Part shown: positions 1 through 6,645 of the stretch, piece after piece | How positions within the stretch are numbered: position 1 is the stretch's first letter | Layout of the letters: each line of letters starts with the position of its first letter | NCBI GenBank assembly: GCA_002453475.1 | Contig: DKGY01000058.1 | Coordinates: 38,039 to 47,917, forward strand | Origin: Clostridium sp. UBA6758 | GTDB taxonomy: Bacteria; Bacillota; Clostridia; Clostridiales; Clostridiaceae | Direction: 5' to 3' | DNA length: 9,879 nt | Position numbers and translations under genes: made by a program | Notes under the pieces: model-generated | What the model saw: the letters and a program-made list of their open reading frames with translations, nothing else | What the model was told of the DNA's origin: nothing | Databases searched by the model: none

Positions 1-22
1 GACTTTAGGATATCCTAAAGTC
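1..22 (-). terminator. Palindrome, probable terminator of the FMN-binding lipoprotein gene
   Basis: A perfect palindrome with 11-bp arms (GACTTTAGGAT and its complement) lies 27 bp beyond the stop of the minus-strand lipoprotein gene. As RNA it would fold into a stem with a small loop. The minus-strand T-run expected of an intrinsic terminator would lie beyond base 1, so it cannot be seen. On the plus strand the palindrome is followed by T-rich sequence (TTATATTTTA), so it could also serve a convergent gene outside the window. Confidence 0.55.
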
Positions 23-49
23 TTATATTTTATATTATTTATGAAAATA

Positions 50-496
50 CTATTTTTTAGCTTTAACTACTGCAGTTTCAGTTTTACCATCATTTGCATA
101 TTGGACAGCTGCGTCAGCTAAAGTTTTGAAGTCATCTCCAGAAGTAGTTGCTCCAGTTATTGCATCAACTGTTGCAGGGTCTTGCTTTTCTACAAGAGCT
201 TTTGCATATTGAGCTGAGAACTCAACAGGTCCAATTCCAGATGCTTTTGTCATACTTTCTTGATACTTAGCATCTTTGCTCTTTAGATCTCCAGCTTCAT
301 TTACGTAGTCAAATTTAGCATCAGTGATTTTTCCATCGGCTACTGTAATTTCAACTTGTCCTTTCCAACCATGGTCATCAAAAGTATCAAATTCAGATTT
401 GTAACTTCCATCCTTCATTCCTTTTGAACCACAACCAACTAACATTCCAGCAGTTAAAACTACTGAAGATAATAAAGCTATAACCTTTTTATTCAT
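50..496 (-). CDS. FMN-binding domain lipoprotein, PplA-like electron-transfer candidate
   Basis: This is a 148-residue exported lipoprotein. Residues 1-21 form a signal peptide (MNKK, then a hydrophobic stretch) ending in the lipobox LVGC, so Cys22 should be lipidated and the protein held on the outer face of the membrane. The rest is one small FMN-binding domain. DAITGATTSG at 111-120 matches the DxxTGAT signal at which ApbE-type transferases attach FMN to a threonine (here probably Thr117). Proteins of this type carry electrons outside the membrane; Listeria PplA is longer, with two such domains. The start is supported by AGGGGG (minus strand, bases 510-505) 8 nt before the ATG. The gene is transcribed away from the eetA/eetB-like pair, a partnership that supports an extracellular electron-transfer role. 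No apbE-like gene is in the window. The family is clear; the electron donor and acceptor are not. Confidence 0.88.
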   Translation of the reverse strand: MNKKVIALLSSVVLTAGMLVGCGSKGMKDGSYKSEFDTFDDHGWKGQVEITVADGKITDAKFDYVNEAGDLKSKDAKYQESMTKASGIGPVEFSAQYAKALVEKQDPATVDAITGATTSGDDFKTLADAAVQYANDGKTETAVVKAKK

Positions 497-667
497 TACT
501 GAATCCCCCTAAAAATATTCTTGTTTTTTACAAAAATTATATACTGTTTTTATGATTTAATTATAAACTATAACAAAAAAATAGTAAATATATTTCACAA
601 TACTTTGTTAAAAAATTATTTACAATTTATGAGCTTAATTAACATATATAACATAAAATTCAATAAA

Positions 668-704
668 AGAAAAATATTCATTATAAGTTAATGAATATTT
701 TTCT
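668..704. repeat. Perfect 16-bp inverted repeat in the divergent spacer
   Basis: Two perfect 16-bp arms (668-683 and 689-704; left arm AGAAAAATATTCATTA) enclose a 5-base loop. The element lies between the minus-strand lipoprotein gene and the eetA-like gene, upstream of the eetA extended -10. It is therefore not in the eetA leader. The stem is nearly all A/T, so it would be a weak terminator; a binding site serving the divergent promoters is equally possible. The rest of the 497-811 spacer is AT-rich, with no RNA gene that I can recognise. On the minus strand a TATAAT (541-536) could be the lipoprotein -10, but I see no good -35 for it. Confidence 0.6.
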
Positions 705-742
705 GAAACTTTTTAATCACTAAGGAATTTAGGTCAACATAT

Positions 743-751
743 TGATATAAT
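743..751 (+). promoter_or_regulatory. Extended -10 promoter for the eetA/eetB pair
   Basis: TGATATAAT is a perfect extended -10 (TG, one base, TATAAT at 746-751). No convincing -35 lies about 17 bp upstream, as is common for extended -10 promoters. Transcription would begin near 758, leaving a leader of about 50 nt before the eetA-like start. Confidence 0.6.
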
Positions 752-811
752 AAGAATAAAAGATTAAAATTATTTTATTTGAACTATTAAATGTATAGGA
801 GCAGAATGGAT

Positions 812-1204
812 ATGAAATTAATGAAAAAAATGGATATGGTAATAATTGTAATATTACTAATAGTAACATTTATACCTTACATAATGCTAAAAAATTATCA
901 GAGGAGTTATGAAGGAATAAATTATGCTGTTATTTCTATAGATGGTGAAGAGAAAAAGAGAATCGAATTAAAAGAGGCGTTAGATGAAGAATTTACATTT
1001 AACTCATCCTATGGAATTAATAAAGTTGTGGTTCATAATATGAAGATAGGAATTGTAGATGCAGATTGTAAGGACAGAATATGCATAGATGAAGGATTTA
1101 TAGGAGAGGTTGGAGAAAGAATAGTATGTCTGCCTAATAGATTAATTATTGAAATTGTAGGAGAACAAAAGAGTAGTGAAGGAGAAGATGTAATTTCTCG
1201 TTGA
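812..1204 (+). CDS. eetA: NusG domain II membrane-anchored protein, EetA-like
   Basis: This is a short protein of 130 residues from the start chosen here. It has one N-terminal membrane segment (about residues 8-27, VIIVILLIVTF) followed by an extracytoplasmic NusG domain II. That domain shows the family signature: DCKDRIC (Cys86, Cys91), a glycine-spaced turn (GFIGEVG), then IVCLPNRLIIEI (Cys106). In Listeria, EetA sits with EetB in the flavin-based extracellular electron-transfer locus and is needed for it, although its biochemical task is unsettled. Start choice: AGGAG at 797-801 lies 10 nt before the ATG at 812 and 4 nt before an ATG at 806. It lies inside the reading frame if the earliest ATG (791) is used, so 812 is preferred and 806 is possible. 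The next gene begins 10 nt after the stop, implying a two-gene operon. Confidence 0.82.
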   Translation: MKLMKKMDMVIIVILLIVTFIPYIMLKNYQRSYEGINYAVISIDGEEKKRIELKEALDEEFTFNSSYGINKVVVHNMKIGIVDADCKDRICIDEGFIGEVGERIVCLPNRLIIEIVGEQKSSEGEDVISR

Positions 1205-1214
1205 GGTGAAAATA

Positions 1215-1760
1215 ATGAACAATAAAGAAGTTAGTAAAAATATTAGAAAAATGATATACATATCCCTATTAGTGGCCATGTCTTTAGTTCTACATATATT
1301 TGAAAATATGATTCCCGTGCCATTTATAACTCCGGGAACAAGGTTAGGACTTGCTAATATCATTACGGTAATAGCATTATACACTTTAAGTTATAAGGAA
1401 GCTTTTTTAGTGTTATTTTTAAGAATTTTACTTTCTGTAATGTTTGGAGGGAGTGTATCTCGATTAATATATAGTTTATCCGGTGGAATTTTAAGTTATA
1501 TATTTATGGTGTTTACAAAATATCTAGGAAAAGAAAAAGTAAGTATTGTAGGGGTAAGTTGTGCAGGGGCAGTATTCCATAATGTAGGCCAATTACTTGC
1601 TGCTTCATTAATAGTGAAGACTATGAGTATTATGCTATATTTGCCTATTATGAGTGTGGCAGGTATAGGAACTGGTATATTTGTTGGAATTACAAGCAAT
1701 TTTGCAGTAGAACATTTAAAAAAAATTTTTGGTGTAAATGGACAATGGTTTCAGGAGTAA
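1215..1760 (+). CDS. eetB: Gx transporter family membrane protein, EetB-like
   Basis: This 181-residue, very hydrophobic protein has about five or six membrane segments. Family marks are PGTRLGLANIIT (residues 40-51), SVSRLIYSLSGGILSY (about 79-94) and GAVFHNVGQLLAA (about 115-127). Relatives are often labelled 'heptaprenyl diphosphate synthase component I' or 'Gx transporter family'; the fold resembles small-molecule permeases (ECF S-component-like), not a prenyl synthase. In Listeria the equivalent, EetB, sits with EetA in the extracellular electron-transfer locus. An in-frame GTG at 1206 gives a longer reading frame, but GAGGTG at 1203-1208 is an obvious ribosome site 6 nt before the ATG at 1215, so 1215 is the start. 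That site overlaps the eetA stop, suggesting coupled translation. No prenyl-transferase gene follows, unlike in many loci of this family. Confidence 0.83.
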   Translation: MNNKEVSKNIRKMIYISLLVAMSLVLHIFENMIPVPFITPGTRLGLANIITVIALYTLSYKEAFLVLFLRILLSVMFGGSVSRLIYSLSGGILSYIFMVFTKYLGKEKVSIVGVSCAGAVFHNVGQLLAASLIVKTMSIMLYLPIMSVAGIGTGIFVGITSNFAVEHLKKIFGVNGQWFQE

Positions 1761-1804
1761 ATTGTATAAAAAGAGAAAAAACCACTAAAAATATATCTAT
1801 GAAA

Positions 1805-1813
1805 TGGTATAAT
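1805..1813 (+). promoter_or_regulatory. Extended -10 promoter for the sigma-54 activator gene
   Basis: TGGTATAAT is a perfect extended -10, with TATAAT at 1808-1813, placed 55 bp before the activator start. The matching -35 region (around 1785-1790) is poor. I see no intrinsic terminator between eetB and this promoter, so some readthrough from the eetAB operon is possible. Confidence 0.6.
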
Positions 1814-1868
1814 TTTACTTGGTATATGGAGACTTAAAATAATGTATTTTATTTAGGAGGGAAAATAT

Positions 1869-3227
1869 ATGAGGGTTGATGAAGAAATACTCAATTTTGC
1901 ATTTAATAGTTTAAATGAATACATTGTAGTGGTTAATGAAGATGGAATTATCACAATGATGACAGATGGATATAAGAAGTTTTTGGGATGTAAAGAACCA
2001 GAGGGTAAGCATGTAACTAAGGTTATACCTAATACAAAATTACATCTTATAGCTAAAAATGGATTTAAAGAAGTTGGAGATATACAAGAGGTTAATGAAC
2101 ATAAAATGATATCTATGAGAGTACCTATAGTAATAAATGGGAAAATTAGAGGTGCTATAGGTAGAGTTATGTTTAAGGATATAGATAATTTTAAAATTTT
2201 AAGTAGTAAAATATCTCATTTAGAAAAAGAAGTTCAGTTTTATAAAAATGAACTTACTGTTGAGAATAAAGCAACCTATACCTTTGATAAAATTATTGGA
2301 AATAGCTCTAGTTTCTTAGCAGCTATAAAATTTGCAGAGAAGATTGCAAGGGGCGATTCATCTGTATTAATTACAGGTGAGAGTGGTACAGGAAAAGAAT
2401 TAGTTGCACAGTCTATACACAATAGTAGTAAAAGAGCAAGGAAGCCTTTTGTTAAAATAAACTGTGGAGCTATACCGACAGAGCTATTTGAATCAGAAAT
2501 GTTTGGTTATGAAGAAGGGGCATTTACAGGAGCAAAGAAAACTGGAATGAAAGGTAAGTTTGAGCTTGCAGATGGAGGAACTATTCTTTTAGATGAAATA
2601 GGAGATATGCCTCTTTTTATGCAGGTAAAATTGCTAAGAGTTCTTCAAGATAGAGAAATTGTAAGAGTAGGTAGTAATGATGTAAAGAAGATAGATGTAA
2701 GGATTATAGCATCTACAAATAAAAACTTATTACAGCTAACTCAAGATGGTAAGTTTAGACAAGATTTATATTATAGATTAAATGTTATGCATGTCAAACT
2801 TCCAGCATTAAGAGAAAGAATTGAAGATGTAGGACCATTAGCAGAGGCCTTAAGAGTTAAGCTATGTAATAAATATGGAATATATAGTGAAGGAATAACA
2901 GAAGAAACTTTAGATTATCTTAAATGTTATAACTGGCCGGGTAACGTTAGGGAACTAGAAAATGTTATTGAAAGAGCAATAAATTTACTTAATACAGAGC
3001 TTAAAATTTTACCAGAGCATTTACCAGCGAAGATATTAGATTGTAATAAAAGAAAGATTGATTATGAAAATAAGCAACTTAAAGACATAGTAGATGAAGT
3101 AGAAAAGCAGGTAATTATGGAAACTTTAGAGAAACTTAATGGGAATAAGAATGAAACTGCTAAGGTTTTGGGTATTAGTAGGCAAGGTCTTTACAAGAAG
3201 ATTAATAGATTTAATATGGAACTTTAA
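1869..3227 (+). CDS. Sigma-54-dependent transcriptional activator (PAS-AAA+-Fis)
   Basis: This 452-residue bacterial enhancer-binding protein appears complete. Residues about 9-105 form a PAS-type sensor domain ([15 protein letters not shown]), then a short coiled-coil linker (about 106-130). The AAA+ motor spans about 140-365. It carries Walker A GESGTGKE (170-177), the sigma-54 contact loop GAFTGA (217-222), Walker B GGTILLDE (236-243) and the arginine-finger region [11 protein letters not shown] (297-306). Residues about 405-447 form a Fis-type helix-turn-helix ([18 protein letters not shown]). All motifs needed to remodel sigma-54 holoenzyme are intact. There is no receiver domain, so it senses a ligand or redox state through PAS rather than phosphorylation; the signal cannot be read from sequence. 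AGGAGG at 1855-1860 lies 8 nt before the ATG. The next gene, a thiolase, has a -24/-12 promoter and paired inverted repeats upstream, making it the probable target. Confidence 0.93.
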   Translation: MRVDEEILNFAFNSLNEYIVVVNEDGIITMMTDGYKKFLGCKEPEGKHVTKVIPNTKLHLIAKNGFKEVGDIQEVNEHKMISMRVPIVINGKIRGAIGRVMFKDIDNFKILSSKISHLEKEVQFYKNELTVENKATYTFDKIIGNSSSFLAAIKFAEKIARGDSSVLITGESGTGKELVAQSIHNSSKRARKPFVKINCGAIPTELFESEMFGYEEGAFTGAKKTGMKGKFELADGGTILLDEIGDMPLFMQVKLLRVLQDREIVRVGSNDVKKIDVRIIASTNKNLLQLTQDGKFRQDLYYRLNVMHVKLPALRERIEDVGPLAEALRVKLCNKYGIYSEGITEETLDYLKCYNWPGNVRELENVIERAINLLNTELKILPEHLPAKILDCNKRKIDYENKQLKDIVDEVEKQVIMETLEKLNGNKNETAKVLGISRQGLYKKINRFNMEL

Positions 3228-3232
3228 AATAG

Positions 3233-3273
3233 TGTAAACTAAAGCACACATGTAAACTAAGTTTACATGTGTG
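3233..3273. promoter_or_regulatory. Distal inverted repeat with extra half-site, candidate activator-binding site
   Basis: A perfect inverted repeat with 14-bp arms (3245-3258 and 3260-3273) has the core TGTAAACTAAGTTTACA at 3251-3267. An extra copy of the left half, TGTAAACTAA, occurs at 3233-3242, exactly 18 bp upstream. The core recurs at 3417-3434, about 90 bp before the sigma-54 start point, which argues for a protein-binding site. The repeat also lies just after the activator stop and could fold as its terminator, but the following bases (GTAATATTTTGG) make a poor T-run. Both uses may hold. Confidence 0.55.
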
Positions 3274-3411
3274 TAATATTTTGGATAATTAACCCTTTAA
3301 TTAGATTTAATGTATTAATAAATGATGAAAAAAAACTGCTAATTATTGATTTTGCTTTAGGTGATTTATTTAACATTAAAGTTATAATATTAACAAAGAT
3401 TTGTTTAAGGA

Positions 3412-3439
3412 AAAACTGTAAACTTGAGTTTACAGTTTT
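3412..3439. promoter_or_regulatory. Proximal inverted repeat, candidate activator-binding site
   Basis: A perfect inverted repeat with 13-bp arms (3412-3424 and 3427-3439) has the core TGTAAACTTGAGTTTACA at 3417-3434. It shares both half-sites (TGTAAAC and GTTTACA) with the distal repeat; the spacer is 4 bp here and 3 bp there. Its centre is about 88 bp upstream of the predicted sigma-54 start, a usual distance for an enhancer site. The A-run before it and TTTTATTTT after it would also suit a bidirectional terminator, but no gene that I accept ends just before it. Confidence 0.6.
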
Positions 3440-3486
3440 ATTTTCATCAATTAACTAGAAACTAGATATTTAGGGCGTTGTAGAAG

Positions 3487-3503
3487 TTGGCATGGAAACT
3501 GCT
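3487..3503 (+). promoter_or_regulatory. Sigma-54 (-24/-12) promoter of the thiolase gene
   Basis: TTGGCATGGAAACTGCT matches the sigma-54 consensus TTGGCACG-N4-TTGCT closely. The invariant GG (3489-3490) and GC (3501-3502) are separated by exactly 10 bases. Transcription should begin near 3513, giving a leader of about 120 nt before the thiolase ATG. It is the only -24/-12 match I found in the window, and it sits just downstream of a sigma-54 activator gene and its probable binding sites. The 3228-3632 interval otherwise holds no gene that I can support. Confidence 0.78.
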
Positions 3504-3542
3504 ATATAAATAAGCGTAATAAACATAGACTTAGTAACCCTA

Positions 3543-3578
3543 TGTAGATATATAAACAAGTGTAGATATATAAACAAG
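3543..3578. repeat. Perfect 18-bp tandem duplication in the thiolase leader
   Basis: TGTAGATATATAAACAAG occurs twice head to tail (3543-3560 and 3561-3578) with no mismatch. It lies downstream of the predicted sigma-54 start and 54 bp before the thiolase ATG. Identity of the copies suggests a recent slippage duplication or a maintained pair of binding sites. I see no hairpin in it. Confidence 0.85.
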
Positions 3579-3632
3579 GGATAAAATAGTATCTAACACA
3601 ATAAATTATTTAAAGAAAAGGATGGAGTTAAT

Positions 3633-4811
3633 ATGAAAGAAGTTGTTATTGTAAGTGCTGCTAGAACAGCAGTAGGATCATTTGGAGGTTCATTATCAAA
3701 ATTATCAGCAGCAGAAATTGGTGCTGTAGCTGCAAAAGAAGCAATAAAAAGAGCAGGAATAGATCCAGCTATTATAGATGAAGCTATTATAGGTAATGTT
3801 ATAAGCGCTGGACTTGGACAAAATGTTGGAAGACAAGTAGCTTTAAAGGCTGGTTTAAAAGAAGAATCTACAGCAATTAGTATTAATAAAGTTTGTGGTT
3901 CAGGAATAAAAGCTGTAACACTTGCAGCTCAAGCAATAAAATCAGGAGATGCAGACGTAATCCTTTGTGGTGGAACAGAATCAATGAGTAATGCACCATA
4001 TGTATTACCAACATCTAGATGGGGACAAAGAATGGGCGATTCAACAATGGTTGATACTATGATTAAAGATGGTCTTTGGGATGCATTCTATGATTATCAC
4101 ATGGGAGTTACTGCAGAAAATATAGCTGAAAAATGGAGTCTTACAAGAGAAATGCAAGATGAATTTGCTTTAAGTAGCCAATTAAAAGCTGAAAAAGCTG
4201 TAAAAGAAGGAAGATTTAAAGATGAAATAGTACCAGTTGAAATACCACAAAGAAAAGGAGATCCAATTGTATTTGATACAGATGAATTCCCTAAATTTGG
4301 TTCAACAATAGAGAAATTAGGAAAACTTAAGCCAGCTTTCAAAAAAGGTGGAACAGTTACTGCAGGTAACGCTTCAGGAATAAATGATGGAGCTGCTATG
4401 TTCATAGTTATGTCTAAAGAAAAAGCTGAACAATTAGGAGTTAGCTATCTTGCAACTATAAAATCTTATGCATCAGCAGGTCTTGATCCACAAATAATGG
4501 GATATGGACCATTCGAAGCTACAAGCAAAGCTTTATCTAAAGCAGGATTAACAGTTGAAGATTTAGACTTAATAGAAGCAAACGAAGCCTTTGCTGCACA
4601 ATCATTAGCAGTAGCTAAAGATTTAAAATTTGACATGAACAAAGTAAATGTAAATGGTGGAGCAATAGCTATTGGACACCCAGTTGGAGCATCTGGAGCT
4701 AGAATATTAACTACTCTTATCTACGAAATGATTAAGAGAGATGATAAAAAAGGTCTTGCTACACTATGCATAGGTGGCGGACAAGGAATCGCAATAGTAG
4801 TAGAAAGATAA
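3633..4811 (+). CDS. thlA: Acetyl-CoA acetyltransferase (thiolase)
   Basis: This degradative/biosynthetic thiolase, EC 2.3.1.9, condenses two acetyl-CoA to acetoacetyl-CoA, or the reverse, in the cytoplasm. It is the first step towards butyrate, butanol or 3-hydroxybutyrate in clostridia. The length of 392 residues is exactly usual for the family. The catalytic set is complete: Cys88 in NKVCGSG, His349 in [14 protein letters not shown], and Cys379 in [13 protein letters not shown] lies near residue 315. In the C. acetobutylicum enzyme the equivalent cysteines form a redox-sensitive disulfide, so redox control is possible here too. AAAGGATGGAG at 3617-3627 is the ribosome site, 5 nt before the ATG. 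The gene stands alone between its sigma-54 promoter and a terminator at about 5005, without crt, bcd, etf or hbd neighbours. thlA and atoB are both used for such genes; the thlA name rests on resemblance only. Confidence 0.93.
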   Translation: MKEVVIVSAARTAVGSFGGSLSKLSAAEIGAVAAKEAIKRAGIDPAIIDEAIIGNVISAGLGQNVGRQVALKAGLKEESTAISINKVCGSGIKAVTLAAQAIKSGDADVILCGGTESMSNAPYVLPTSRWGQRMGDSTMVDTMIKDGLWDAFYDYHMGVTAENIAEKWSLTREMQDEFALSSQLKAEKAVKEGRFKDEIVPVEIPQRKGDPIVFDTDEFPKFGSTIEKLGKLKPAFKKGGTVTAGNASGINDGAAMFIVMSKEKAEQLGVSYLATIKSYASAGLDPQIMGYGPFEATSKALSKAGLTVEDLDLIEANEAFAAQSLAVAKDLKFDMNKVNVNGGAIAIGHPVGASGARILTTLIYEMIKRDDKKGLATLCIGGGQGIAIVVER

Positions 4812-4848
4812 GTGACACTCCAAATCTATGATTTGGTTAGTGGAACTT
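4810..4848 (+). other. Imperfect hairpin directly after the thiolase gene
   Basis: CCAAATC (4820-4826) and GATTTGG (4830-4836) pair around a TAT loop. The stem continues with CACT/AGTG past a two-base bulge, then AAGT/ACTT past a small internal loop. No T-run follows, so it is not a standard intrinsic terminator. A shorter relative of the same hairpin (AAATC-TTT-GATTT at 4903-4915) precedes the second copy of the following repeat, so it looks like part of a repeat unit. As RNA it could also protect the thiolase mRNA 3' end. Confidence 0.5.
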
Positions 4849-4853
4849 ACTCA

Positions 4854-4966
4854 TTCGAACGCATGTAAGAAGGAGTATCCTTGCGAGCAAAGCGAGAAAA
4901 GAAAATCTTTGATTTAACATTTCGAACGCATGCAAGAAGGAGTGTACTTACGAGCAAAGCGAGAAA
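4854..4966 (+). repeat. Two direct copies of a 46-bp intergenic repeat
   Basis: Copy 1 (4854-4899) and copy 2 (4921-4966) match at 42 of 46 positions by eye. Both begin TTCGAACGCATG and end CGAGCAAAGCGAGAAA. Each is preceded by an AAATC...GATTT hairpin, so the unit is about 65-80 bp. No reading frame of note runs through it, and it is more GC-rich than the surrounding spacer. It resembles dispersed intergenic repeats rather than an insertion sequence: there are no terminal inverted repeats or transposase. Confidence 0.7.
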
Positions 4967-5004
4967 GAGAATTATTAATTAGCTATAACTTTTTTAGTAT
5001 AAAT

Positions 5005-5050
5005 AAAAAAATCAGTTCATTGTAACTTTACAATGAGCTGATTTTTTATT
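5005..5050 (+). terminator. Strong intrinsic terminator after the thiolase
   Basis: The stem pairs ATCAGTTCATTGTA (5011-5024) with TACAATGAGCTGAT (5029-5042) through 14 pairs, including one G-U, around an ACTT loop. It is flanked by an A-run upstream and TTTTTT downstream, so it can work in both directions. It closes the thiolase transcript and isolates the VanW genes. Confidence 0.9.
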
Positions 5051-5078
5051 TTGACTAGAATATTTCATGAAATACTAC
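5051..5078 (+). promoter_or_regulatory. Candidate promoter for the first VanW gene with palindrome in its spacer
   Basis: TTGACT (5051-5056) is a good -35. TACTAC (5073-5078), 16 bp on, is a fair -10 (4 of 6). A perfect 14-bp palindrome, TATTTCATGAAATA (5061-5074), fills the spacer, a position where a dimeric repressor would block polymerase. The -10 is imperfect, so the assignment is moderate. Confidence 0.45.
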
Positions 5079-5115
5079 ACAAGCTAATTTAAATACCATG
5101 GGAGGAGAATTTTAT

Positions 5116-6489
5116 ATGGGAAAAAGAAAGCAAAAAAGAAAAGATAATAAAAATATTTTTTTAATTATTATTGCATTAATAATTGTTTTTATAGTGGTAT
5201 ATCTTTTATTTTATTATGGATATATGAAGCGTACCGTAAGTAGCTATGAAGATAAAATTTATCCTCAAGTTTTTGTAGAAGGAATTGAAATTGGAGGAAA
5301 AACTAAGGATGAAGCTATAAAGCTTTTAAATGAAAAAACTAAAGAACTTATTAATAATGATATTAAGATAAAGGTGAAAGATAAAGAATATAAAATTGAT
5401 TATGATAGCTTAAGTATAAAAAGCAACTTACAGGAAACTATTATAGAAGCTTTAAATCATGGAAAGGATTTATCTATAAGGGAAGGTTATAAGTCGATAA
5501 AAAATCCTAAGAAAGTAGATTTTGATATTGAGTATAGCTATAATATAAAAGCTGTAGATTCTTTCTTGGATGAAATTGAGAAAACTTTTAGCAAGGAAGT
5601 TAGAAATGCAACTATAATCAAAGAAGATGGAAAACTAAAAGTTAGTGAAAGTTCTTCAAAAGAAGAAATAAATAGAAAAGATTTTATTTCTCAGGTTGAA
5701 GAAGTTGTAAAAAGTAATACTGAGAACAATAAAGGTGATGTTACTCTCGAATTACCTATTAGTATAGAAGAGCCAAATATAAATACTAAAGACTTGCAAA
5801 GGATCAATACAATAATATCTAGTTTTAGTACAAACTTTCTAGATGATGTAATAGCTACCAACATTAAAGTAGCAACTGCAGCAGCGAGTGGCATAGTTTT
5901 AATGCCAGATGAAGAATATAGCTTTAATAAACTAGTAGGGGAGAGTACGAAAGAAAAAGGGTATGTAGAGGTACCAGTTATAAAAGATAATAAGCTTCAA
6001 TCTGAATTAGGTGGAGGTATATGTCAGGTATCTACAACTCTTCATAATGCAATAGTAAGGGCTGGAATACTGCCCACAGAGATAACTCATCATTCTATGC
6101 CAGTAGGATATGTTGATAAAGGCATGGATGCAACTATTTATTATAATTTAGTAGATTATAAGTTTGAAAACACTTTACCATATCCAATTTATATTGATGC
6201 TATAGTAGAAAATAATAAAATAATATTTAATATATATTCCTATAAAGAATTAGCGAATAAAAAGTATGAAATAATTAGTAAAGTATATGAAGAAATCCCT
6301 CAAAAGATAGAATATAAAAAGGATATAACCTTAGATGAAGGTGAGGAGAAAGTTGAGAATCTAGGTAGTAAGGGTTATAAGGTAAAGGTTTATAGAAAAA
6401 CCTTAGAAAATAAAAAGGAAGTAAAAGAAGAGGTAATATGTGATGAGATATATAAGCCTATAAATAAGATTATTAGAAGAAATGGGTAG
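5116..6489 (+). CDS. VanW family envelope protein with G5 domain (first of two paralogs)
   Basis: This 457-residue single-pass membrane protein faces outward. A basic cytoplasmic tail (MGKRKQKRKDNKN) is followed by one membrane segment (about 14-36). Next come a putative peptidoglycan-binding domain of the YoaR/PG_binding_4 type (about 55-190) and a VanW domain (about 235-370) with the signature GGGICQVSTTLHNA (299-312, Cys303). A G5 domain closes the protein (about 383-457, with EEIPQKIEYKKD and LGSKGYKVKVYRKT). VanW is named after vancomycin-resistance clusters, but its function is unknown and most carriers, like this one, have no van genes nearby; a cell-wall role is inferred. The reading frame opens at an ATG at 5098, but AGGAG at 5103-5107 lies inside that extension and 8 nt before the ATG at 5116, so 5116 is the start. 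A paralog follows 156 bp downstream. No terminator is evident between them. Confidence 0.9.
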   Translation: MGKRKQKRKDNKNIFLIIIALIIVFIVVYLLFYYGYMKRTVSSYEDKIYPQVFVEGIEIGGKTKDEAIKLLNEKTKELINNDIKIKVKDKEYKIDYDSLSIKSNLQETIIEALNHGKDLSIREGYKSIKNPKKVDFDIEYSYNIKAVDSFLDEIEKTFSKEVRNATIIKEDGKLKVSESSSKEEINRKDFISQVEEVVKSNTENNKGDVTLELPISIEEPNINTKDLQRINTIISSFSTNFLDDVIATNIKVATAAASGIVLMPDEEYSFNKLVGESTKEKGYVEVPVIKDNKLQSELGGGICQVSTTLHNAIVRAGILPTEITHHSMPVGYVDKGMDATIYYNLVDYKFENTLPYPIYIDAIVENNKIIFNIYSYKELANKKYEIISKVYEEIPQKIEYKKDITLDEGEEKVENLGSKGYKVKVYRKTLENKKEVKEEVICDEIYKPINKIIRRNG

Positions 6490-6581
6490 AGGTATAGGGA
6501 AGGAATTGCATGTATAGAATATTAATAATAAGATTTTACAATAGCAAGCAATTATGTAATGAAATCGTAATGAAAATATAA

Positions 6582-6609
6582 TTAACATATGATATAATTT
6601 ATATGTTAA
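6582..6609 (+). promoter_or_regulatory. Extended -10 promoter inside an inverted repeat, second VanW gene
   Basis: TGATATAAT (6590-6598) is a perfect extended -10. It sits between perfect 9-bp inverted arms TTAACATAT (6582-6590) and ATATGTTAA (6601-6609). A dimeric regulator bound to both arms would cover the -10. The -35 region is weak. Transcription would start near 6605, about 40 nt before the ATG. Confidence 0.55.
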
Positions 6610-6645
6610 ATCGATTTTTAATTGTAAAATGAAAGGAATGTTACT

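Noticed and set aside
791..811. Longer N-terminus for the eetA-like protein from the ATG at 791
   Set aside because: The AGGAG at 797-801 would lie inside the coding sequence and nothing useful precedes 791. The later ATGs fit the ribosome site.
3267..3458. 63-codon open frame between the activator and the thiolase
   Set aside because: It starts inside the distal inverted repeat with no ribosome site, runs through the proximal repeat, and its translation looks like random AT-rich sequence. The region is better read as regulatory DNA.
3612..3632. Purine-rich leader before the thiolase as a riboswitch part
   Set aside because: It is only the ribosome-binding region. I could not find a conserved aptamer core in the 120-nt leader.
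4097..4405. Minus-strand open frame inside the thiolase gene
   Set aside because: It is a shadow of the well-supported thiolase frame, with no ribosome site and no recognisable domain. Other antisense frames in the window were dismissed for the same reason.
4854..4966. CRISPR-like array or insertion sequence
   Set aside because: There are only two imperfect copies, no regular spacers, no terminal inverted repeats and no transposase.
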